A program made the position numbers and the translations under genes. Positions 52,610 through 60,171 of a DNA stretch of 64,000 bases are shown one piece after another. The stretch is taken from positions 43,310-107,309 of IMG/VR virus record IMGVR_UViG_3300047558_000238. One strand, written 5' to 3'. Position 1 is the first letter of the stretch. Every line of letters begins with the position of its first letter. The DNA comes from a virus. The notes beneath the pieces were generated by a model, which saw only the letters and a program-made list of their open reading frames with translations, searched no databases and was not told the DNA's origin.

Positions 52610-52950
52610 TGGCTAAAAGTCCGCTAGGCCCTAGCTATTGCACTATATGCTCCGAGTACTTCTGGGAGAGCAAGCACGAGTGCGAATGGGGTGTTGAGAA
52701 GTTTACTGATAGCGATGGACACCAGTCCCTAAGAATTATAGCTACAACGTCAGAAGAGCAGAATACCGCTCGGATACTACTTGAAGAGTTTGAAAGAACC
52801 ATGAATCTGCTTAAGGCAAATAATGGTAAAGGCTCCATGACTGAAGCAATGTGGTTGCTACTTGAAGATGCGTACTACGGTGGGGTACAGTGTAACTGGC
52901 CTAAGTGGAAGAAGTATCTAAAAAGTCTGAAGGGACAAACAAATGAGTAA
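52609..52950 (+). CDS. hypothetical protein with N-terminal zinc knuckle
   Basis: This is a 113-residue protein with CTICSEYFWESKHEC near the N-terminus, a helical centre (ARILLEEFERTMNLLKAN) and a C-terminal GGVQCNWPKWKKYLKSL. It is coupled upstream by TGATG. Function is unknown. Confidence 0.55.
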   Translation: MAKSPLGPSYCTICSEYFWESKHECEWGVEKFTDSDGHQSLRIIATTSEEQNTARILLEEFERTMNLLKANNGKGSMTEAMWLLLEDAYYGGVQCNWPKWKKYLKSLKGQTNE

Positions 52951-53269
52951 ATGGGTTTGTAAGACCTGTGATGACATAATCCCTCACGAGCACTACCCTA
53001 CAACTGAAGGAGTACGTAGGGCGTATGTCTACCCGTCCCCTAGCGGGGCAGTTTGGGATGAACAAGACGCGGAAGTAGAGTTCAATCTTTGGCTAAAATA
53101 CCACGATGAAGACGTAGCCAAAGAAACCGAGGACCGCATTATCAAACGACTTGAAGAAGAACGTGAAAAGCACATTCCGTGGTGCGGAGAGGTTCAGCCC
53201 TGTCCTAAGTGTTATCAGACAGTTGGCTTAGAAACTGCTATCGCTCTTACCGAGGGAGAGAACAAGTGA
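52943..53269 (+). CDS. hypothetical protein with two CxxC motifs
   Basis: This is a 108-residue protein with CKTCDD at residues 6-11 and CGEVQPCPKC near the end, joined by a charged helix (VAKETEDRIIKRLEEEREK). The ends may form one zinc site. It overlaps both neighbours. Confidence 0.55.
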   Translation: MSKWVCKTCDDIIPHEHYPTTEGVRRAYVYPSPSGAVWDEQDAEVEFNLWLKYHDEDVAKETEDRIIKRLEEEREKHIPWCGEVQPCPKCYQTVGLETAIALTEGENK

Positions 53270-54363
53270 CGCACCTATTTAATGTCGTAGACCGAGCAAC
53301 CTACAAGAAAGCTGTAGAGGCTGGCTACATTAAAGTTCAGTCGCACCCTGAGATTCAGGGCTACACTATCCACAATTACACTGATGCTTGTACCTGGGAT
53401 CAAGCTTGGGATGGAGCAACTCTAAACTGCCGTGGGCTTATTACAGATGACGATGGCAACATCATTGCACGAGGTATGCCTAAGTTCTTTAACTCTGACC
53501 AAGAGCAAGCACCTGTCTTTGCTTTGGACGATGAGGTTATCGTTTCGGACAAGATAGATGGCTCTTTAGGTATTCTTTACTATCCGCCAGACTTCTCTGA
53601 AGCTATTGCAACTCGTGGTTCGTTTGCATCCGAGCAAGCAATGTGGGCAACTAACTGGTGGCGCGAGAATCGTCCAGACATTGCTTTAGAGGCTGGCAAG
53701 ACTTACTTGTTTGAGATTTTGTATCCAGAAAATCGCATCGTAGTTGACTACGGCGATAAAGAGGGATTGGTCTGGCTAGGCACTGTAGATAATGAAACTG
53801 GTAGGTTTGAGCCTGGGTGGAGTCTACCTATTGACTCTGCTCAGCAGTATAGCTATAGGACTTGGGGCGAAGTGTTAGCCGCTCCTGCACGCGATAACGC
53901 GGAGGGCTTTGTAGTTACCAGAGTGTCGGACGGCGCTATGGTAAAAATTAAGTACGAAGACTACAAGCGCCTACACAAGTACATGACTCGTGTCACCGAG
54001 CGTCATGTGTGGGAGTGTTTATCAGAAGAACGCTCGCTGGAGGCTGAGTTCGCTGGAGCACCAGATGAGTTCCACGTATGGCTTCGTGAAGTAGCCAATA
54101 GGTTGTGGGCTGAGTTTGAGAAGCGTCACCTACAGATCATTCTTGACTACCGCGCTATTCGTTTTGGTCCGGGGGAGGCTTCGTTCGAAGTTGAAGACGC
54201 TCGTGAAGCTAAAAAGAACTTTGCTATGGCTGTTAAAGACGAGAAAGATAAAGCCTACTACTTCACTTGCTTTGGTGACGGCAGCATTGTTGCGCAAGTT
54301 TGGAAAGAGCTGAAGCCTGCTGGCGGAAATACGTTCCGTGCTGTCAGCTCGGACGCAGATTAA
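53266..54363 (+). CDS. T4 Rnl1-type RNA ligase
   Basis: The start is set at GTG 53266, behind GAGGGAGAG, giving 365 residues. The nucleotidyl-transfer motif KxDGS is present (SDKIDGSLGILYYP, Lys near 96). ATLNCRGLI and PKFFN before it, and EGFVVTRVSDGAMVKIKYEDY (motifs IV/V) after it, match T4 RNA ligase 1. It seals 3'-OH/5'-phosphate RNA ends made by the kinase/phosphatase at 51522. The C-terminal domain is helical. Confidence 0.9.
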   Translation: MTHLFNVVDRATYKKAVEAGYIKVQSHPEIQGYTIHNYTDACTWDQAWDGATLNCRGLITDDDGNIIARGMPKFFNSDQEQAPVFALDDEVIVSDKIDGSLGILYYPPDFSEAIATRGSFASEQAMWATNWWRENRPDIALEAGKTYLFEILYPENRIVVDYGDKEGLVWLGTVDNETGRFEPGWSLPIDSAQQYSYRTWGEVLAAPARDNAEGFVVTRVSDGAMVKIKYEDYKRLHKYMTRVTERHVWECLSEERSLEAEFAGAPDEFHVWLREVANRLWAEFEKRHLQIILDYRAIRFGPGEASFEVEDAREAKKNFAMAVKDEKDKAYYFTCFGDGSIVAQVWKELKPAGGNTFRAVSSDAD

Positions 54364-54373
54364 GGAGATAATG

Positions 54374-54589
54374 ATGGCACTACCAAAAATTCCTATGATT
54401 CTGGGCGCTCACGGTGTTCAGGCTCTTGTTCGTAGAGACACTGCCGCTCGCTGGGAAGAAGTTAATCCTGTGCTTAAAGCAGATGAGATAGGGTATGAAA
54501 CAGATACCGATATCTTTAAAGTTGGTGATGGTATCCGTGAATGGGTTGACCTGAGGTCTTATAGGAAATCAAATGATAATCAAAACTGA
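54374..54589 (+). CDS. stand-alone Mtd-N-like fibre head domain
   Basis: The start is at the second of two ATGs, 6 nt after AAGGAG. The 71-residue product contains LVRRDTAARWEEVNPVLKADEIGYETDTDIFKVGDGIREW. It aligns with the first 50 residues of the 873-residue fibre at 27863-30484 (LRHDTAANWSSFNPVLSSGEVGLETDTLSIKFGDGTSTW). Finding only this domain in an early-type operon, far from tail genes, is odd. It could be a small virion piece or a regulator of fibre assembly. Confidence 0.7.
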   Translation: MALPKIPMILGAHGVQALVRRDTAARWEEVNPVLKADEIGYETDTDIFKVGDGIREWVDLRSYRKSNDNQN

Positions 54590-54827
54590 GAGCGGATCTC
54601 GCTACGAGATTGATGACCACGGCATCTGTAGAAAGTTCGACCGTGACGGTGATGTAGTTGATGTCTTCAAACTGTACTGCATGAAGGCTATTCCTACTGG
54701 TGTCATCACCCAGATAGCTCAGGTGTGGGACTATCCGAACGGTGAGCCAGAGGTTGGCAAGCTTCTATTTGTTCTTGGTAAGGATGTCTCTTGGTTGAGC
54801 ACTGAGGTTGTTTCAATTGAAGCTTAA
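54573..54827 (+). CDS. hypothetical protein
   Basis: This is an 84-residue beta-rich protein: IIKTESGSRYEIDDHGICRKFDRDGDVVDVFKL. It overlaps the upstream gene by 17 nt. The layout recalls small phage proteins that bind DNA or protein surfaces, but no family is recognised. Confidence 0.55.
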   Translation: MIIKTESGSRYEIDDHGICRKFDRDGDVVDVFKLYCMKAIPTGVITQIAQVWDYPNGEPEVGKLLFVLGKDVSWLSTEVVSIEA

Positions 54828-55065
54828 ATTTGCTAAGGCGTACTACTGGGGCGTCATATCTTTCCTGAGTTTGATTGCTATTTCTTATATTATTTTTGCA
54901 ATTGGATTTATTGGTAACGGGATTCTTGGTGAAAATCCTCTTGATTGGCGCGGGTATGTTTTATTAGCTTGCGTTTTTGGATTCCTTGCTGTAGTATGGG
55001 GTGCAATTGCCCTTTTTAATTGGGCTGAAGCATATATTGACAGAAATGATGGGCAAAGAAAATGA
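54817..55065 (+). CDS. two-helix membrane protein
   Basis: The TTG at 54817 is chosen (TGAGG lies 9 nt upstream). The 82-residue product has transmembrane helices at WGVISFLSLIAISYIIFAIGFI and GYVLLACVFGFLAVVWGAIALFNW. It ends with a charged tail. It overlaps the next gene by 4 nt (ATGA). A membrane role during infection is likely but unknown. Confidence 0.6.
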   Translation: MKLKFAKAYYWGVISFLSLIAISYIIFAIGFIGNGILGENPLDWRGYVLLACVFGFLAVVWGAIALFNWAEAYIDRNDGQRK

Positions 55066-55613
55066 CAGAAGAGACAGAAACAGAAGAACCAGCTCTAACT
55101 CCAATAGAGAAGAAGCTTCTTGATCGCATTGATCCTAGCTATGGTAAATGGATTAGCTGTGATAAGGGCTGGTATCGAATTTTAGAAGAGCTAGACGCAA
55201 AGTTGGCATACCTATATCCTGACTACAAGATTGCCCAGGTCAAGGAGAAGTTTGGCACTCTTCGGTTCTACACTGAAGGAGTGCCTGTTGGTGTTGTCGG
55301 AGAACTGATGGATGACGCTATTGCAGAAGCTTCACGCCTATCTGCTAAGACCTGCGAAATTTGTGGTAAGTCTTCTATGCGCGGTGGCAATGGTTGGATC
55401 TATGACCCTTCTGTTGGAACTCGTGTGCGTGGCGGTTGGTACAAAACTGTCTGTGATGATTGCGGTACTCCACTTGGGTATGCTCCGTATAAAGACTCAT
55501 ATGAAAGTGCGTATGATGACTGCATTACAGATCTTAAAGATTTTTATGGTAGCAAAGACCTTGAAGTTCCTGAAGGCCTTATCAAGTATCTGACTGGAAA
55601 AGACGATGAATAA
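55062..55613 (+). CDS. hypothetical protein with zinc-ribbon insert
   Basis: This is a 183-residue protein. KWISCDKGWYRILEELDAKLAYLYPDYKIAQVKEKFGTLRFY is a conserved phage block. CEICGKSSMRG and CDDCGTP form a zinc site. The C-terminus is acidic. Similar proteins occur in many actinophages without known role. Confidence 0.65.
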   Translation: MTEETETEEPALTPIEKKLLDRIDPSYGKWISCDKGWYRILEELDAKLAYLYPDYKIAQVKEKFGTLRFYTEGVPVGVVGELMDDAIAEASRLSAKTCEICGKSSMRGGNGWIYDPSVGTRVRGGWYKTVCDDCGTPLGYAPYKDSYESAYDDCITDLKDFYGSKDLEVPEGLIKYLTGKDDE

Positions 55614-55755
55614 TGACCTGCTGCACGCCATCGAAATGTCTAAGGATATTGTCTCGATGTTGGCTGGCGTAAAGAAGCAAGCTATGGATAGCGGATTCAG
55701 TGAAGAGATCGCTGAGCTAATCGCGTTGGAGATGCTTAAGAAGAGTGGCTCTTAG
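55606..55755 (+). CDS. 49-residue helical protein
   Basis: The ATG lies 8 nt inside the previous gene. The product (MNNDLLHAIEMSKDIVSMLAG, then SGFSEEIAELIALEMLKK) is amphipathic and resembles small phage proteins with a 'GFSxExAELxAxxMLKK' ending. Function is unknown. Confidence 0.5.
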   Translation: MNNDLLHAIEMSKDIVSMLAGVKKQAMDSGFSEEIAELIALEMLKKSGS

Positions 55756-55756
55756 T

Positions 55757-55957
55757 ATGGATATTAAAAAATATAGTGAGCGAATAGTTCTTGGCATTGA
55801 AGAAGAGACTCCTGAGTTTCTTGCTGTAAAAATAGTTATGCAAGAAGGCGCTCTTCGGTTTCAGGAGCAGGTCATCGAGGCGCTAAATGCAGCTGGTGAA
55901 CTTGATGCAATCAAGATAATTGAACAGGTGGAGTTTGATGTCACAAAAGGAATTTGA
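55757..55957 (+). CDS. 66-residue hypothetical protein
   Basis: It starts at the ATG 2 nt after the previous stop. The product is helical and acidic (YSERIVLGIEEETPEFLAVKIVMQEGALRFQEQVIEALN). It overlaps the next gene by 20 nt. Confidence 0.5.
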   Translation: MDIKKYSERIVLGIEEETPEFLAVKIVMQEGALRFQEQVIEALNAAGELDAIKIIEQVEFDVTKGI

Positions 55958-56525
55958 ACTATATAGGTTTGAGTATATCTATCAGGGTGAGCGTAATGTT
56001 GACTGGGTGTGGTTGAAGGGTGAAGAAGAGACTCGTGACTATATGGCTAGTGAAACTGATATTGCTGCCATGACATACCGCAAAGCTTCTGATGATGAAG
56101 TTGCTTTATATGAAGAAGCTTTTGAAGATGGCAGAGGGTTAGGCATTGCAGAGACTCGAATGGAGTTGAGCAACGGAGTCGTCTTCAGATTAGAGAGCTT
56201 TACTGCCGATGAAGACGGCATAGATATGAAGACAACTAAGATGTTCACCTGCGGTGAGTGCGGTACATCTAGTCTAGATTTTGAAGTAAAAGCTGCAACT
56301 ACTGGTGACTACTTTGTCTCTTTCGACAAGGAAGGTACTCTTTGGCATATATGTACCGATTGTGCTTCAGATTGTCGTCATGACTGGACGCACTTTAGCT
56401 CTGAGGTGTGTAAGTGTGGCTCTATCCACAACTACTGCGATACGTGTGGCGAAGCGATTAATTGTGAGCTAGACTCAGATATAAGTACTGATAGTCCGTA
56501 CAGAAGAAAAAAGAAGGATAACTAG
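55938..56525 (+). CDS. hypothetical protein with C-terminal zinc-binding cluster
   Basis: This is a 195-residue protein with its start at ATG 55938 behind GTGGAG. The N-terminal half is mixed (FEYIYQGERNVDWVWLKGEEETRDYM). The C-terminal half has CGECGTSS, CTDCASDC and CKCGSIHNYCDTCGEAINC, enough Cys for two or three zinc sites. Function is unknown. Confidence 0.55.
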   Translation: MSQKEFELYRFEYIYQGERNVDWVWLKGEEETRDYMASETDIAAMTYRKASDDEVALYEEAFEDGRGLGIAETRMELSNGVVFRLESFTADEDGIDMKTTKMFTCGECGTSSLDFEVKAATTGDYFVSFDKEGTLWHICTDCASDCRHDWTHFSSEVCKCGSIHNYCDTCGEAINCELDSDISTDSPYRRKKKDN

Positions 56526-56812
56526 TGGATATCGAAGAATTTAAAGAAGAAGCAAAGCCTTTCTATAGCGAAACCTTTCAGGTTCTAGTTAAGAAGCAAA
56601 GCGACTATGGGCCACTAAACATTGCTCGGGCCCCCGGTGGTGCTCTTAACGGTCTTCGTGTTCGTATGCACGACAAGATGTCTCGGATCAACCATCTAAT
56701 CGATTCCGGTGCTACACCAGAGAACGAAAGTTTGCGCGATTCCTTCTTGGACCTGGCTAACTACGCAATTATTGCAATGATGGTTCTAGACGACAAGTGG
56801 CCTAGCGAGTAG
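56525..56812 (+). CDS. DUF1599-like (nucleotide modification-associated) protein
   Basis: This is a 95-residue protein. VLVKKQSDYGPLNI, GLRVRMHDKMSRINHLIDSG and DSFLDLANYAIIAMMVLDDKW match the DUF1599 pattern of 'DYG...N, VR-x-x-DK-x-x-R, E/D...DLANYA'. The family is thought to act in nucleotide metabolism or modification and is related in layout to MazG-like proteins. A GTG start overlaps the previous stop. Confidence 0.7.
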   Translation: MDIEEFKEEAKPFYSETFQVLVKKQSDYGPLNIARAPGGALNGLRVRMHDKMSRINHLIDSGATPENESLRDSFLDLANYAIIAMMVLDDKWPSE

Positions 56813-56872
56813 TAAAAATAGGTAATCCTAACCGCTGTTAAAATTTAAGTAACAACCGAAGGATTATTTATC

Positions 56873-57055
56873 ATGGTTTCGTACCCTCCTAATTTTGTAT
56901 CTAAAGTTGCTGAAGAGCAGTGGGATGCCGGATTTAAAGCTGGCCTTCAAGAGGTACTACATGCACTAAAGCTTGAAGACACTGATGCTAAAGGTTCTCC
57001 TAACGAGCAGTGGATTAAAGATTTTTCCGATAAGATAACTAAAAAGTACAAGTAA
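56873..57055 (+). CDS. 60-residue hypothetical protein
   Basis: It has a GAAGGATT ribosome-binding site. The product (YPPNFVSKVAEEQWDAGFKAGLQEVLHALKLEDTDAKG) is helical and may be a small regulatory or interaction protein. No family is recognised. Confidence 0.5.
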   Translation: MVSYPPNFVSKVAEEQWDAGFKAGLQEVLHALKLEDTDAKGSPNEQWIKDFSDKITKKYK

Positions 57056-57078
57056 CCGTAGTTCTTCAGGAGAGTACG

Positions 57079-57387
57079 ATGAAAATTAATGAACGCCAGC
57101 TTCGTAAGCTCCAAAAGCAGCGCCATATGTATGACATCCAGCAGATGATTCTGGCCAATCCGATGTTTAAGAACCTAAATAAGCGAGACCAGAGCGTCTT
57201 GGCTAAGCTAATTTATAGGGCTGAAATGACGGAAATGTTTATGCGTGACCGCAATGTGGTTAGGATGAACCAGTCATTTGAGCAAATTGTTGGTCAGGTT
57301 CTAGATATGCTTGACGAATCAATGGTTGACCAGGATGGCGATGATGACGACTATGATCGACGTAATCGCGATTTTGATGACAACTAG
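57079..57387 (+). CDS. hypothetical acidic-tail protein
   Basis: This is a 102-residue protein with a basic N-terminus (INERQLRKLQKQRHMYDIQQMI), a helical centre and an Asp-rich tail (DQDGDDDDYDRRNRDFDDN). AGGAGA precedes the ATG. It is the last gene of the rightward operon before a terminator. Confidence 0.55.
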   Translation: MKINERQLRKLQKQRHMYDIQQMILANPMFKNLNKRDQSVLAKLIYRAEMTEMFMRDRNVVRMNQSFEQIVGQVLDMLDESMVDQDGDDDDYDRRNRDFDDN

Positions 57388-57474
57388 TCAATTTAGGTAT
57401 ATACTGTAACTGTCTGTTGGTTTATCTCGTTTTTCCAATTGGCTCCTTTCTGTTAATCATAGGGTGATTAAAGG

Positions 57475-57505
57475 AAAACCCCTCGAGGTTTCTCGGGGGG
57501 TTTTT
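57475..57505. terminator. bidirectional terminator between convergent units
   Basis: A 13-bp stem (57475-57487 with 57492-57504, one G-T pair) has a GTTT loop. It has A-tracts and T-tracts on its two sides, so it can end both the 57387 rightward and the 57523 leftward transcripts. Confidence 0.85.
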
Positions 57506-57522
57506 CTCTGCTTGTTAGCTAA

Positions 57523-58323
57523 TTACTTAAGACGAACCTTGTCGCCAGGGTTTAGACCCTTGTTCTTGTTTAGCTTCTGAAGAGTCTTGGTGTACTCACC
57601 GATTGAAGCACCATCACCATACTTGCCAACATACTTCTCGGCGATTGCCCAGTAGCTGTCGCCAGCCTTAACGGTGTAGGCAGGAACCTGCTTCTTTGCC
57701 GCAGGTGCTGCTGGTGCTGGTGCTGGGGTTGCTGGCTTTACTACAGGGGCTGGGGTAGCAACTGGTGCTGGAGTATCTCCGTGGATTGGCTCTGGAGCTA
57801 CAGGATCAGATTCTGAGGCAACTACTGGTGCAGAGGCGATAGCCTTCTCCTTGGCAATAAGAGCCTTGAAGAATCCGATTGGCTCGATGTAGTTCTTGCC
57901 GTTTGCATCCCAGATGTGTGACTTACCTAGGCGAAGCTCCCAGTGTAGGTGCTTGCCGGTAGACATGCCAGTTGTCCCCATTCGGCCTAGTGGAGTTCCA
58001 GCAGTAATCTTCTGGCCCTTCTTGACCTTGATTGAGCCATCCTGCATGTGCGCAAAAAGAGTTGTGTAGAACTTACCATCGATCTTCATAAGAAGAATGA
58101 CATAGTTACCAAAGCCACCGCCAGCTGCAGTTGACTTCTTGGCTTCAATTACCTTGGCATCGTATGGAGCTTCAATCCAGCATGGTTCGTGGTGTGACCA
58201 GATGTCAGTTCCGTTGTGGTGCTTCTTGGTCTTAAGAACTGGGTGGATTCGGTACCCCATAAGGCTGGTAATCTTGAAGTCTTTACCTAGCTTCCCGTCA
58301 ATTGGGAACTGTGCTTTTGCCAT
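57523..58323 (-). CDS. endolysin: M23 peptidase plus LysM domain
   Basis: This is a 266-residue protein. Residues 15-150 are an M23 metallopeptidase with zinc ligands in HHNGTDIW and HLHWELR and the GNYVILL/FAHM blocks. A Pro/Ala linker (160-210) follows. The C-terminal LysM domain begins YTVKAGDSYWAIAEKYVGKYG and ends LNPGDKVRLK. It cleaves peptide cross-links in peptidoglycan. No signal peptide is seen, so holin-dependent release is expected. Confidence 0.92.
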   Translation of the reverse strand: MAKAQFPIDGKLGKDFKITSLMGYRIHPVLKTKKHHNGTDIWSHHEPCWIEAPYDAKVIEAKKSTAAGGGFGNYVILLMKIDGKFYTTLFAHMQDGSIKVKKGQKITAGTPLGRMGTTGMSTGKHLHWELRLGKSHIWDANGKNYIEPIGFFKALIAKEKAIASAPVVASESDPVAPEPIHGDTPAPVATPAPVVKPATPAPAPAAPAAKKQVPAYTVKAGDSYWAIAEKYVGKYGDGASIGEYTKTLQKLNKNKGLNPGDKVRLK

Positions 58324-58335
58324 TTATATTGTCCT

Positions 58336-58587
58336 CTACTTAGTTTCTGCTAGTTTCACCGTTGCTATTTCATGGCAACGCTGGTTCGTATACGCACGCT
58401 GAAAAGCTATAAACTCTTCGCGGCGGAAATTGTAGTCAGCTACTCGCGGGTATGGGTTTGAAGCTGTGCGTAGTGGTCTTGCTGCATAGTAATTCTGTGC
58501 AGCTTGAAAGGCCTCGGTACGTAGCTCTTTAGTCTCTGCCTGCAAGAAATAGAAGGCATACCTAAAAACTCGGGAGATAGTTTTCAT
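58336..58587 (-). CDS. basic hypothetical protein next to endolysin
   Basis: This is an 83-residue basic, helical protein (RVFRYAFYFLQAETKELRTEAFQAAQNYYAARPLRTAS). A TAAAAT box ends 6 nt before the ATG, so it may be leaderless and start the lysis transcript. Function is unknown. Confidence 0.5.
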   Translation of the reverse strand: MKTISRVFRYAFYFLQAETKELRTEAFQAAQNYYAARPLRTASNPYPRVADYNFRREEFIAFQRAYTNQRCHEIATVKLAETK

Positions 58588-58593
58588 AAGGTA

Positions 58594-58599
58594 ATTTTA
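58594..58599 (-). promoter_or_regulatory. -10 element (TAAAAT) for the endolysin unit
   Basis: On the minus strand TAAAAT ends 6 nt before the ATG at 58587. Confidence 0.5.
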
Positions 58600-58632
58600 C
58601 CAGCGCTAGTGGGTGGTGATTTGGTACTAAAT

Positions 58633-58660
58633 TTGACATATGTGCATTTAGCAGTATCAT
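58633..58660 (+). promoter_or_regulatory. promoter of the macro-domain gene
   Basis: TTGACA (58633-58638), a 16-bp spacer and TATCAT (58655-58660) end 6 nt before the ATG. Confidence 0.65.
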
Positions 58661-58666
58661 GGTTTT

Positions 58667-59212
58667 ATGACTATTCAGATCATTAAAGCAGACATTACTG
58701 AGCTAAAAGTAGATGCAATCGTAAACGCCGCTAACCCTGGACTAGTTGGTGGAGGCGGTGTAGATGGAGCAATTCATGCAGCTGCTGGACCTGAGCTAGC
58801 TGAGGAGGCTAAGAAGTTTGCACCGCTGGCTACTGGTCAGGCTGTGGCTACTCTTGGGTATGGTTTGCATGCTAAGGCTGTTGTGCACACGGTTGGTCCT
58901 ATTTGGAAGGGTGGAGAGTCTGGAGAGATTATCGCGCTCGCGGAATGCTACAAGAACTCTTTAGACGTTGCTAATCAGATTGGTGCTCGTAGTTTGGCTT
59001 TTCCGGCTATCAGCACTGGTGTGTATGGCTTCCCTGCATACGAGGCTGCCATAATTGCAATCGTTACAGTGAATCGTGAGATCGCAAAGTATCCGCATAT
59101 GGATGTCTTCTTTACTTGCTTTGATGATGAGATGTATCAGATTTATAAGCGTGCAGTTGAAGCCTTGTCAAACAACAAAACCCCCGATGAAATCGAGGGT
59201 TCTGCTGACTAG
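58667..59212 (+). CDS. macro-domain protein (ADP-ribose/OAADPR binding or hydrolysis)
   Basis: This is a 181-residue protein. IQIIKADITELKVDAIVNAANPGLVGGGGVDGAIHAAAG is the canonical MacroD-type loop. SLAFPAISTGVYGFP is the second ligand loop. Such proteins bind or remove ADP-ribose groups. In a phage it could reverse host ADP-ribosylation-based defence, but that is inference. It is a leaderless gene by promoter position. Confidence 0.9.
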   Translation: MTIQIIKADITELKVDAIVNAANPGLVGGGGVDGAIHAAAGPELAEEAKKFAPLATGQAVATLGYGLHAKAVVHTVGPIWKGGESGEIIALAECYKNSLDVANQIGARSLAFPAISTGVYGFPAYEAAIIAIVTVNREIAKYPHMDVFFTCFDDEMYQIYKRAVEALSNNKTPDEIEGSAD

Positions 59213-59220
59213 CTTTTTTG
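59177..59220. terminator. hairpin at the macro-domain gene 3' end
   Basis: AACCCCCGAT and ATCGAGGGTT (one mismatch) form a stem across the last codons. On the minus strand it is followed by TTTTGTTGTTT; on the plus strand a T6 run lies 12 nt later. It could terminate either strand. Confidence 0.5.
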
Positions 59221-59246
59221 CATATCTGGTAGACTTGTGATATAGA
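59218..59246 (+). promoter_or_regulatory. promoter of the HNH gene
   Basis: TTGCAT (59218-59223), a 17-bp spacer and TATAGA (59241-59246) precede a leader with a CCCCG/CGGGG hairpin and an AAGGAG site. Confidence 0.6.
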
Positions 59247-59303
59247 AGTACCCCGCGATGGCTGGAACCACCCGGGGTTGTGACCGACTTGAAAGGAGTC
59301 GAT

Positions 59304-59969
59304 ATGTCTAGTCTACCAGAGACTAAGGTCTGCAGCAAATGCGGAGAAGAAAAGCCGCTGGATGCTTTTGGTAAGCGCAACGATACTAAAGATGGTAGGC
59401 GCTCCCAGTGTCGGGTTTGCCGAAATGAAGTCAATAATAAATGGCAACGCACTGATGGCGCTAAACAGACTAGCCGAGCTTGGGGTAGGGCTAATAGAGA
59501 TAAAGTTCGTGAGTATGAGAAACGCTACTGGGGCAATAACCCTGAAAAACTGAAAGAAAAAAGAGCTCGCGGCGGGAAGATTTGGCGGAAGCGTTACCCA
59601 GAAAAATCTCGAGAAAAAACAGCTAAATGGAGAGCTGCTAATCCAGACAAAGTTCGTGAAATAAATAAACGATCCAGAGACAATAGCCCTGGAAAATCAG
59701 CAAAAGATTCAAGAAGACGTCGAGCTCGCGAGTTAGGGGTCATTTCTGAGAAATACACTGAACAAGACATTCTTAGTCGCTGGGGGACTGACTGCCATAT
59801 TTGTAGTGAACCTATAGACCTTAGCGCCTCTAGAGCACCTGGCGCAGATGGCTGGGAGAGTGGGCTTCATCTAGATCATGTTATCGCTATAAGCAAAGGC
59901 GGGCCTGACACTATTGAAAATGTCAAGCCCGCTCATGGGGTTTGCAACTTAAAAAAGAGTGTTGGCTAG
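59304..59969 (+). CDS. HNH endonuclease
   Basis: The start is at ATG 59304, behind GAAAGGAG. The 221-residue product has an N-terminal zinc ribbon (CSKCGEEKPLDAF and CRVCRNEV), a very basic linker with repeated 'NPEKLKEKRA', 'YPEKSREKTAKWRAANPDKVRE' units, and a C-terminal HNH core: CHICSEPID, LHLDHVIAISKGG and NVKPAHGVCNLKK. It is probably a free-standing homing or packaging-associated nuclease. The 3' end overlaps the convergent gene by 4 nt. Confidence 0.92.
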   Translation: MSSLPETKVCSKCGEEKPLDAFGKRNDTKDGRRSQCRVCRNEVNNKWQRTDGAKQTSRAWGRANRDKVREYEKRYWGNNPEKLKEKRARGGKIWRKRYPEKSREKTAKWRAANPDKVREINKRSRDNSPGKSAKDSRRRRARELGVISEKYTEQDILSRWGTDCHICSEPIDLSASRAPGADGWESGLHLDHVIAISKGGPDTIENVKPAHGVCNLKKSVG

Positions 59970-60163
59970 TCCTCTAATTTATCTTCTTTTTCGTATCTAA
60001 ATACTGGGAAGGTAACTACCCAGATTGAGATCGTAACTAGAATCATGTTTCCGACCAACTCACGAGCCGAACCCTCTAGAAGTACCCATGCGGTAGCCAA
60101 TCCCAGCAGGGTATATGCCTGATCTACCAGGTCTTTTAGAAGAGCCTTAATAAAGTGCTTCAT
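59966..60163 (-). CDS. small two-helix membrane protein
   Basis: This is a 65-residue protein with hydrophobic segments AYTLLGLATAWVLLEGSA and GNMILVTISIWVVTFPVF and an acidic C-terminus. AAGGAATAAG precedes the ATG. A holin or antiholin role is possible because it is in the leftward unit with other membrane proteins, but motif evidence is lacking. Confidence 0.55.
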   Translation of the reverse strand: MKHFIKALLKDLVDQAYTLLGLATAWVLLEGSARELVGNMILVTISIWVVTFPVFRYEKEDKLED

Positions 60164-60171
60164 CTTATTCC

